DNA from: Berberis thunbergii
Taxonomy: Eukaryota; Streptophyta; Magnoliopsida; Ranunculales; Berberidaceae
Assembly: GCA_003290165.1 (NCBI GenBank)
Contig: QNQO01000461.1
Coordinates: 496,001 to 560,000, forward strand
DNA length: 64,000 nucleotides
Reading direction: 5' to 3'
Positions 55,380-64,000 of the stretch are shown in pieces. How positions within the stretch are numbered: position 1 is the first letter of the stretch; the number at the start of each line of letters is the position of its first letter. Both the position numbers and the translations under genes were made by a program. The notes beneath the pieces are model-generated. The model was given only the letters and a program-made list of their open reading frames with translations, was not told the DNA's origin and ran no database searches.

Positions 55380-58300
55380 TATTGATAATATTTTTTTAGA
55401 TGTTCTCCATTCCATAGTCGTTTAAGCCCATCGTCGTCCGCGTCTTTCAGCCAGTACGTTCCCGACCTGTTGACCTTGGCAACTCTGTAAGGTCATTCCT
55501 AGTTCAAATTTAGCTTTCCCACTCCGGTTTCTTTGGTGTTTTGTTGGGTCTTCCTAAGTACCCAACCTCCCACCTTGAATTCATATGGCGTGACCTTCTT
55601 GTTGTAGTATTGAACCATCCCTTATTGGTAGGTGGCTATATTTGTGAAGGCTAGATCCCATTTTTTGTTGAGTTCTAATCCCATGCGCAAGGCTTCGTCA
55701 TTACCGTCTGGTTTGAACTCTTCCATCCGAAAGGTTGGTACCTCAAGTTCTACCGGAACCATAACTTTCGATCTGCATGCTAGGGCGAAGGGCATATCTT
55801 TGGTAGGGACTCTTTTAGTTGTTCGATATGCCCAAATTATTCCAAGTATCTCTGGAACCCATTTTTCTTTGGTCGCGTCGAGTTTTCTTTTTATGGCTTC
55901 TAGGATCGTCTGGTTGGTAACTTCTGTTTGGCCTGGGGGTGTTTGGCGAGGAGAAGTGGTGCTTGACTCCCAGACTTATGCACAGTTTTTTTGACCTTTC
56001 TACCATTGAATTGAGTTCTGTTGTCACTAGCCAATATTTTGGGGATGCCAAATCTATAGACGATGGTGTCCCATATGAATTTTCGATCTGGAACTACCCT
56101 ATTTGGATAGGAGCTCGACCTCGACCCACTTGGTGAAATAGTCGATGGCGACAAAAAGAAATTTTTTACCAACCGATACCAGAAGTGGCCCGACGATGTC
56201 CATTCCCCAATGTGCCAACGGCCATAGACTAGTCATTGGAATCAGTGGTTGGGGCGACATATGGGTGTATGGCGCGAACCTCTGACATTTGTCGCATTTG
56301 CGGACGGTATCTTTGGCGTCTCACTACATGGTCGGCCAATAGTACTCTAGAGTCAGGGCCTTATGGGCTAGGGTTCTCCCGCCTGGGTGATTCTCTCATA
56401 TACCGCTACGAAAGGTTCCAAAGACTTGGCTTGCTTCTAAAGTCGATAGACATCGGAGCAGGGGCCATGTCACTGACCTCCTGTATAACTTGTTGTTTAA
56501 GATAGTGTACCTTGCCGCTTTATTTTTAAGTCTTCGTGTTTCAACCTTCTCGGTTGGTAGGGCTTCAGTTGCTATCTTTTCTAATATCAGAGTCATCCAA
56601 TTTTGTCGCGCTTTTGCGGCACAAATATATTTATGCTCTTCCTTGTTGAGGATTGATTTTTCTTGATATTCGATGAGGCCGCTAGAGACTTCGTCGGAGG
56701 CTGAGGCTTTTTTGGCTAGCTTGTAAGCTCTTTGGTTGTCGTCTCAGAGGCAATGTGTGAGTTGGCAGCTCTTGAACTTTTCCATTACGCCAAGTACCTT
56801 GTCGCGATAAGCTATCATGCGATGATATTTGCTATTAGAATCTCATTTTACCTGGTTGACTACTAGTCTTGAGTCGTTGTATGCTGTCAGACAATCTATA
56901 CATATCCCTAAAGCTAGCTTTAGGTCGAACAGGAGGGCTTTGTATTCAGCCTCGTTATTTGAAGCGGGGAAGCCGAATCTGACTACCTTTTCGAGGGTGA
57001 AGCCTCTGGGGAGCAGAGTCTGATCCTTGCTCCTTTCGCTTTACCAGTTGAAGATATGTCGCAGCGTAGTGTCCATGCTTGGACATCTAATTTTGAGAAC
57101 TGGTAGTCTACCTTCGACTCTTCTCTGCCAGTAAACTCAGCAATGAAATCCGCTAATGCCTAGGTTTTGATGGCATTTCTTGGAGACTAGTTTATGTCAA
57201 ACTGTCCAAGCTCTACCGAGCATTTCACCATCCTGCCAAATAGCTCAGGTTTATGTAATACTGAGCGAAGTGGATGCTTGGTCACGACCGTTATTGAGTG
57301 GACCTGAAAATAGGGTCTCAGTTTCCTAGAGGATATGACCAGCGTTAGAGCCAACTTTTCAAGGTCCGGATAGTGTGCTTCCGCTTCTACGAAGGTTTTG
57401 TTGGTGTAGTATATTTGTTTCTAGGTCCCTTGCCCATCTCGTACGAGGGCTGAACTGACAGCGTGTTTAGAAACAGACAAATACAAATAAAGTGTTTTAC
57501 CTATCGCAGACTTTGAGAGTAGCTTTGGGTTCTCTATGTATGTTTTCAAGCTCTAGAAGGCTTATTCACATTCCTCATTCCACGAAAATCCTTTGCTCCC
57601 TTTTAGTATCTTAAAGAATGGGAAGCATTTGTCGGACGACTTTGATATAAATCTTTTGAGTGCTGCTACCCTCCCAGTCAGGCTCTAATCGTCTCTGATA
57701 TTGGACGGGGATTTCATGTCGTGAAGGGTCTGAATCTGCTTTAGATCGGCCTTGATTCCGTTTTTGTTCACAATATAGCCTAGGAATTTCCCAGACTCGA
57801 CTCTGAACGTGCACTTTTGTTGGTTGAGTTTCATCTGATATTTCCTGAGTTGGTCAAATGTTTCAGCGAGATCTTGTATGTGGTCGGGGATGGGAGGCTT
57901 TTGACCAGCATGTCGTCTATGTATACTTCCATATTTCTACTGATATATTATTTGAATATTCAGTTGACAAGTCGTTGGTAAGTAGCGTCTGCACTCTTCA
58001 AGCTAAATGGCATCACCCTATAGCAATATATTCCTCTTTCCGTTACGAAAAAGGTTTTCACTTGATCCAGGGGGTGCATCAATATTTGATTGTAACCTGA
58101 ATATGCGTCCATGAAGCTGAGTAAGTTGTGCCCATAAGTGGCGTCCACAATCTGATTGATGCGGGGAAATGGGAAGTCGTCCTTTGGGCATGCTTTATGT
58201 AGGTTACACATACTCTCCATTTCCTATTTAGGTTACACATACTCTCCATTTCCCGTTTTTCTTTATCACAAGAACAATGTTTGCCATCCAGTTGGGGTGT

Positions 58301-58893
58301 CGTGCCTCCTTTATCATGCCCGCGCTGAGTAAGTGTTGTACCTCTTCATTTATGATAGTGTTCCTTTCGAGTGCCACAAGCCTCTTTTTCTGTTTAATGG
58401 TTTTCCTAAAGAGGTCCACTTCTAGGTGATGAGTGATTATCAAGGGGTCGATCCCCACCATGTCCCGCATAGTCCATGCGAAAATGTATTGGTTACGTTG
58501 CAGCAGCTCCTTGAGTTGTTTCGCCAGTTCTTTGTTCAAGTGGGAGTCGATCTGGATAGCCTTGTTGTAAGGGTTGTCAAGATAGATCATAATGGTTTCT
58601 TTCTCTGGTTGTCCAGCATTGGGCATGCCCTGAGGGCTTACTGGTGCCTCGTTGTTTGGGGTCAGCTGTTTTCCTCCCACACTTTGGGCAGAACAAGGAG
58701 TCATCTTAGCCGCCGAGCTAGCCGCAAATTGAAAATCGCCGGGTGGCAGGGTCATCATGTTTTGGCACTCCCTAGCAACTACCTGGTCTTCTCTCAATGT
58801 ACCGATCGCTTGACTCGTTTGATACTTAATGCATTGGTGCAGGGTGGAGACTATTGTTTCCATTTGGTATATCCAGGGTCTCCCTAGGACCAC
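55380..58893 (-). pseudogene. Tat element B pol: RT, RNase H, integrase, many frameshifts
   Basis: Read leftwards: RT at 57.9-58.9 kb ([79 protein letters not shown]). RNase H lies around 56.8-57.3 kb. The integrase zinc finger and core are at 55.9-56.3 kb (RKCDKCQRFAPYTHMSPQPL, HWGMDIVGPLLVSVGKKFLF, DTIVYRFGIPKILASDNRTQ). The integrase tail lies near 55.4-55.6 kb (YEFKVGGWVLRKTQQNTKE). A 29-bp tandem duplication at 58200-58253 shifts the RT frame. It cannot produce enzyme. Confidence 0.9.
58200..58253. repeat. 29-bp tandem duplication in Tat B reverse transcriptase
   Basis: TAGGTTACACATACTCTCCA and the following bases occur at 58200-58224 and again at 58229-58253. The offset of 29 is not a multiple of three, so this event alone breaks RT. 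Confidence 0.9.
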
Positions 58894-59226
58894 GTTTTAT
58901 GTTGAGGCCACGTTGATCACTATAAATTCTTGAAACAAAGTTTTCTGAGCTGGTTGCTCTCATGCTGTTATGGTCAGATGTATCTTTCCCACCAGGAACT
59001 GCCTTTCACCACTGAAGTCGATAACTAGACGACTATCGGCGGTCAATGTTGTCACTCCTAGTTGCATGCTGAAGAACGTGTGGAGAAACATGACATTCAT
59101 TGAGCTCCCGGTATCTACTAAGGACTTCCTTACCTCCCAGCCCGCCAAATAAATCGTTACCATCAAGACATCGTTGTGTGGAAGTTGTATACTTTGGAGG
59201 TCTTCTTCTGTAAATACTAGCGGCAT
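58894..59226 (-). pseudogene. Tat element B protease
   Basis: On the minus strand, FTEEDLQSIQLPHNDVLMVT then IYLAGWEVRKSLVDTGSSMN (retropepsin active site DTGSS) and TLTADSRLVIDFSGERQFLV. A frame change near 58900 precedes [19 protein letters not shown] (58820-58893), the usual link to RT. Confidence 0.88.
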
Positions 59227-59396
59227 GGAGGGGTCTTGCTTCCGATTATGCGGTGTTTGTTATTCGCTTCGTATCGCTTTGATCTTCATATCTCGGAGAG
59301 CCTTCTTTCTTGACCTATTTAATAGCTCGAACTCAGAATAGGCTCCATGGAGCACGCATATTCTGCTGGCTGATTGCTCCTTAGATTCCAGTTTCT

Positions 59397-59812
59397 CTAG
59401 GCGATGAAGCTTTGTGCTTCTTTTGTCAAGTCTGCCATGATCCCCTTAGGGTCCAGTGTCAGAAAATTGTAAAACTTTCCTTTCCGCAAACCGTTAATAA
59501 AAGCTGAAACGACCATTGTGTCGTTGCACACATGGACGATGGTCAACTCACTGTTAAAGAGGGTTAAATACGTCTCTAGTGTCTCGTCTGGCCTCTGCTT
59601 CATCGATGTGAGCGTCCTAATCATTGATAGGGCTTGGTGTACGAAAATAGATAGTACATTCGGTGCTTCATTGTTCTTGGAGCGCTAACTTGATGCTTAT
59701 ATGTTTCCCGCGTTATAGAGGGTGGCGAAACAACGTCGGGCTGAGTGTTAGGTGTTTCGTCATACTCTTTGTTATTGTGGGATTTGGTGGTTACCATCTC
59801 TTTGAATTTCAA
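59397..59812 (-). pseudogene. Tat element B gag, large internal deletion
   Basis: The start (MVTTKSHNNKEYDETPNTQP, 59740-59800) runs within about 60 codons into the end of the capsid domain (RPDETLETYLTLFNSELTIV, KGKFYNFLTLDPKGIMADLT, EAQSFIA). Most of the gag N-terminal half is therefore deleted. The C-terminal motif is the typical Ty3/gypsy retrotransposon gag domain. Confidence 0.85.
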
Positions 59813-59873
59813 AGGGAGATGATGCCGGTGAATAAACTAGGAACTTTGTCGTCCCCACGAATGCAACACCAAA

Positions 59874-60133
59874 CTGATGTTGTAATTTTTCGTTATCTGT
59901 TTTGACCTAATTCCTGCTGACCTGCACAAGTAACGCAAATGAGCCATGGACCACCGTTGTGGTGGCTGATGGCACTCTGATGCTAAAGTCAGATAGGGAT
60001 CTGAGGAATGTGTAATGTTGTAACAGAAAATTTATAGCATCTTAGCTTACCAACTTCATGTCTTATTTATAGTGAAAGGAGTCTTGGTTCTACTAGGCCA
60101 TCGTAAGCGTAGTTTAGGAAGGAGATCATCGGG
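59874..60133 (-). repeat. 5' LTR of Tat element B, truncated
   Basis: Collinear with 51486-51745 (TGATG..., GAGCCA(T/C)GGACCACCGTTGT, GGGATCTGAGGAATGTGTAA). It stops at about 60133 against LINE sequence. The adjacent internal bases on the left form a primer-binding site related to that of element A (CATCAGTTTGG on the minus strand). Confidence 0.85.
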
Positions 60134-61110
60134 CAAAAAATGTTTGGCAAGTATTAACCTCACCAGATAATCAAAGAGTACTTCAACTCCAAGCTTTCTA
60201 CTTCCACAAAAAGATCTTCCAACTTAAGGGTTCATTCGCTTGGAAAGGTAATTTGACCACCTTAGCTAAATGAAGTGGTATCTCATCTGGCAAGTCCTCT
60301 CGGGTAATCAAATTGATCTTTGGCACGATTGTTCTGTTAAGCCTGGCTTTACTCTCTCTAAATGTTGCCCTCTTCCTCTTTCTACCCCAGAAATCAACGC
60401 CATCCCTGATTTTTGGTTCTCTCTTCGGATCACACACCTCAATAGAACGAGCCACTTATCATATCCACATTTCCTTCCCCGGTGGCTAGGAATATTTTGA
60501 ACATTCTGACCAAACCAATGATCCAGCCTAATAAACTCATCTAGCTTTTTGATAAAAGAGGAATGTTTTCAGTCAAAAGTGATTCCCGTGCATACACTTC
60601 TAACCCACTCCAAAACTCTACTTCGCTCTCGTCTGCCCTGCCTCCAAGGGAATCTTATTTCAGGAATCTCTGGAAAATTAAAGTTCCAATCAGTGCCATT
60701 TCCTCCTTTGGAAAATAAGCAGTAATATCCTCCCACTATGACCAGTCTGGTTAGAATACATATGTCGATTGAGGACTTCTGCACTTATTGCAAAAACCAT
60801 GAAGATGACTTCAATCACCTTTTCTTCCTATGCCCGATCATCAAAAGACTTTGGCTCCTCTCCTTTATTCCCATTGATTGGAGCCAGGTTATTCTTAACC
60901 CTCCTTCCATTATGGGTTTTTTTCGAGTTCTTTTGGACTACGGCTAAAGCCCACCCTGGGGCTAAATGCGAAATGCTAGCCCAATTCACAATTGTGCTAT
61001 CTAGTATATGGAAAGTGTGTAATGCCAGTATCTTCAACGAAACTAAGTTCTGCACTCAATCTTTTCTTTCCACTCTCAAAAGAACCTGGGCACTTTGGTT
61101 AACCCTCATC
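60134..61110 (+). mobile_element. LINE fragment, RT end and zf-RVT
   Basis: Plus-strand motifs: QAFYFHKKIFQLKGSFAWKG, GNQIDLWHDCSVKPGFTLSK, MTSLVRIHMSIEDFCTYCKN with HEDDFNHLFFLCPIIKRLW (zf-RVT, 60738-60860), and IWKVCNASIFNETKF near 61010. It lies between the broken LTR of element B and a gag fragment, so its insertion or a deletion removed the end of element B. Confidence 0.75.
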
Positions 61111-62470
61111 AATGACTGTAGCGATGACACTACCGTCACAACCTTCACTTCGAGTATGAGAAAGGGCATATTCTATGACTTCCTTACCCTGGACCCCCCA
61201 ACCAATATAACAGACCTTCTGAAGGATGCCTAAAGATATATCACCCTAGACGTTATGCTAACCGCCAAGAAATAGGCGGAATTAGAAAAGAAACCCTTTG
61301 TCCATAGGGACAAGAAAGAGGGAAAGAAGAAAGAGGGCGACGATGGGAACAAGAGGAAACACACTGACAGCAATACCAATTTGGATCGTTCATGGCAGGA
61401 CACGACCTCTAATTTTGTTAGGTCCAAATCTATCACCCATATCAACTCTAGTCTGTCCAACATCCTCAATTCTATGAAGAATTGGGAAGAACTAAAGTGC
61501 CCCCCAAGCAGCAAGGAGACCCGCTCGACGTGACAACAACAAATTATGCGCCTTCCATAAAGAAGGAGGACATGATACTGAGGATTGCAGAAACCTCAGA
61601 GGAGAAGTCGAGTATTGGATCAGGAAAATCAAGCTCAAATAGTTCTTGTGCTCGGACAAGAGGCAGAGCCAAACAAAGGAAAAAGAAGTTGTTGTCAAGG
61701 AGATTAATAAAGAAGCTCCTGACATCATTTATGTACTTCATGGGTCTGTCCCGATGTGGAGTAATCAAACAGATCCACAAAAGGACGCTGACCGAGATGC
61801 GGACACCACCCCAGTGTGAGGACGGACAAGTGAAACATGCATGAGTTCAGAGCCTGATCCCACCATTGAAGTTTACAGATACGGATCTCCAGGGTGTACA
61901 TTCTCCTCACAATGATGCCCTAGTCATCTTCGTCTTCATCACTAAGTAAGAGGTAAAGAGGGCCTTGGTGGATACAGGAAGCTCACTCAATCATGTTTCT
62001 CAGCGCATTTCGCAACATGCAACTATAGGAGAAATACTTAACCCTCACTACCCACCCCATGGTCGAATTCAGTGAAAAAAGTGTTTCCCCATTGGAAAGA
62101 TCGATCTAATGGTGGAGGCAGGAGAATCACAATTGCGAAAGTACCTTGTCCAAGAATTTATGGTGGTAGGCGCTCCGTCCACCTACAACATTATTCAGGG
62201 AAAGTCGTGGTTTCTTCACACGGAGGCAATAGTTTACACTTTGCACCAATGCATAAATATACAGCCAATCAGGCCCAAGGAAACTATCTGAAGAGATCAA
62301 GCATCAGCAAAAGACTGCAATTATGTGGCCCTAAAACACCTAAATCGCTACCAATAGCAGCTCGAGCTCGCGGAATAGAAATGTCAGGCACCGGGCCTAG
62401 ACAAAAGAGAAGAATCATTCTGCATGGGTAGAGGTGCCCCGACAACCAAAGTGCAGCTATGTAAAGAGCC
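61111..62470 (+). pseudogene. Tat-like gag-protease fragment, element E
   Basis: On the plus strand, SSMRKGIFYDFLTLDPPTNI (61150-61210) is the gag end, close to element B's KGKFYNFLTLDP. A basic run EKKPFVHRDKKEGKKKEGDD follows. The protease is readable near 61960-62000 as RALVDTGSSLN, then VGAPSTYNIIQGKSWFLHTE (62165-62225), matching the DAPSAYN.ILGRPW link to RT. RT itself is absent. Several frameshifts. It is in the opposite orientation to element B. Confidence 0.75.
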
Positions 62471-62659
62471 TGAATTTAGAGCTGGAATCCAGACCAATAT
62501 AGAGCTAAGTAACGATACTTCAGCAAAAGGTCACCTACTCCAACAGCTAATAATAAGCAAGGAACTGCCTGCCAGCCCAAAGTCCACTATTCAATAACTT
62601 TGCTAGCTTTGGCAAAGCAAGAAACTTTGCTAAAGGGACTATGTGATCCGAGCCAGGAC

Positions 62660-63670
62660 CATACGCGCATCCTTCATAGCCGGGTTAGCTTAGTTGCTGC
62701 TCGGAGTTAAATTATTTTGTTGCTTTGATTTCCTTTTTGTTTTCTATTTTACTTTATTTTAGTTTAGAAGAGTTTTTCGTACCAAACATATTCCAGAAAT
62801 AAAATAGATTTTATTGATTGCAATGAAAGTTATTACAAACCTTGTTGACCAACTAGTACAGAAGTTTATATACTACAAGTATCTAAGTCTAACCAAAGTA
62901 TCTATCCGCGGAAACAAGCGTTAAGATTTCGCTTCGCCAATCTACCTCCAAAATAGAAGGTGGTGAAAGTAGAGTGTCTGAAAAAGAAGCCGAAATAGCG
63001 TGCTCAATTCATTGCTTCGTCGAATCACCTTACAAAGATGACTTGAAAGTAGCAACATGAACCTCGAAACAAAATGCAGACATCTTCGCTCCGCCTATTT
63101 ACCCTGTGAAGAAATTTTGGAACTAGAACAAAAGAAGGCATAGGAGGATGACCCTTAAAAGAGAAGCATTTGGGGTGTTGCTGAGTTAACGTTCCAGGAA
63201 AGAAGGTTGCATTCATCAGAGTTTCGCGCCGCCTACCTATCTTTCGGCTGCGGTGTCACACGTGAAGCCCCAAAGATACATTAGGATCAGCTGCCCAAAC
63301 ACTAGCTGTGGGAATAATTTTCAAGACTAGGTGGCACGAGGTGCCTTGGGAGCACCGGAAGATAGAAGACAAACCTGACCCCTGAGGGGAAGTCCGTAAC
63401 TCTTCTTCTCAATGTAAGAAGATATTACAATATATCAATAAATCAATCAAATTCCCACCAAGATTACGTGTCATCACATAATAGCAGGTCTTAATAAGAC
63501 TCATTGTTGCAAAAGGCAGAACATTCGAAGACTCTTGTAACTGAGATCTTTTTTCAGCCTTTGGAAAACCCAATGCATATTCTCTGGTAAGATGTGTTTG
63601 ATCAACATGTTCTACAACTCTCACTGTAATGCTTGAAACAAAGAATGACTAACCTATATATAGGCGTGGT
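62660..63670 (-). repeat. Unidentified repeat D, copy 2
   Basis: Reverse-complement match to 47788-48720. On the minus strand CCTATATATAGG (63653-63664) precedes an open stretch of 72 codons with MRVVEHVDQTHLTREYALGF (its first codon is GTG here, where copy 1 has ATG), then SSNVLPFATMSLIKTCYYVM. It ends with AATAAAATCTATTTTATTTC and AACAAAATAATTT runs shared with copy 1. The gap region (62880-63400) is alignable but diverged. No family is recognised. Confidence 0.65.
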
Positions 63671-64000
63671 GGTTTATGAAGCAGCGTCAACCAACAGTTA
63701 CATCAACATTAAATGTGATATGGGAAATCAGGAAACTATGGTTCCAATTGCAACTGCACGAGTCCACTACTTTGAATTAATGACCCTGCACGCAGTCCCA
63801 TTAACTGGGGAGAGTAACCAATACTGAACTGTTTTGCAATATGTGCCGTACACATGGCACACTAATCTACAATGATTATTTTCAATTGGGCACCGCCAAC
63901 TAATGGGCCCAAGCTTGTGCCCTACCAGATCTGGCTCAACACATGCAAAAGTACAAACAGCAAGGACCCTGAGCACCCATGAAATAAGGAGCGCACCTAC
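63671..64000. other. Window end, no supported gene
   Basis: I see no recognisable family in the last 330 bp. It may belong to the same element as repeat D copy 2. Confidence 0.4.

Larger units (their letters stand above)
51486..60133 (-). mobile_element. Tat-lineage Ty3/gypsy element B with tandem array and antisense ORF
   Basis: A minus-strand element inserted in element A's LTR. The plus-strand order is 3' LTR (51486-52167), antisense ORF (plus strand, 52.4-54.0 kb), tandem array (54.3-55.3 kb), pol (55.4-58.9 kb), protease, gag remnant, and a 5' LTR truncated at 60133. All coding parts carry frameshifts. The two LTRs share TGATG...TTTTTTCG starts and long stretches of sequence but differ at many sites. 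Confidence 0.88.

Overview
The window looks like nuclear DNA from a flowering plant, probably a eudicot. It is AT-rich, has GT-AG introns, and carries fragments of plant families: wall-associated kinase, pentatricopeptide repeat, R2R3-MYB, CCT1, PRL1 and TAF6. Most of it is nested transposable elements. I cannot name the species. The only near-intact host gene is a pentatricopeptide (PPR) gene at 30.4-32.2 kb on the minus strand, broken by one apparent single-base deletion.

Layout. 0-5.1 kb: a decayed LINE cut into three pieces by a minus-strand Ty1/copia element (699-3993, target duplication ATGAA) and a hAT-like MITE (4411-4841). 5.2-5.6 kb: a Tourist-like MITE. 6-14.3 kb: a minus-strand wall-associated kinase pseudogene. 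Its extracellular exons (13.1-14.3 kb) and its transmembrane/kinase exon (6.0-7.1 kb) are separated by six plus-strand exons of CCT1 that lack both gene ends. 16.8-22.7 kb: hAT-like and LINE debris. 22.8-28.8 kb: a full-length Ty3/gypsy chromovirus with a 705-bp hAT element in its 5' LTR, just after the TATA box. 30.4-32.2 kb: the PPR gene. 33-39 kb: MITEs, a foldback element, a terminal-inverted-repeat unit carrying a MYB exon, and a hAT copy. 39.4-43.6 kb: a Pack-MULE-like unit carrying the first exon of PRL1 (minus) and the first coding exon of TAF6 (plus), with a deleted copia element between them. 44.6-60.1 kb: two related Tat-lineage Ty3/gypsy elements, B inserted in the 3' LTR of A. Both carry an antisense ORF, and B has about six tandem units of about 179 bp. 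60.1-64 kb: a mosaic of LINE, gag-protease and repeat fragments.

The most interesting parts are the gene-fragment captures (PRL1 plus TAF6, MYB, CCT1), the satellite-like array with the antisense ORFs of the Tat elements, and an unidentified repeat of about 1 kb present in opposite orientations at 47.8 and 63.6 kb. No RNA genes, CRISPR arrays or prokaryotic features were seen. All family names come from reading translated motifs by eye. No database search was run.
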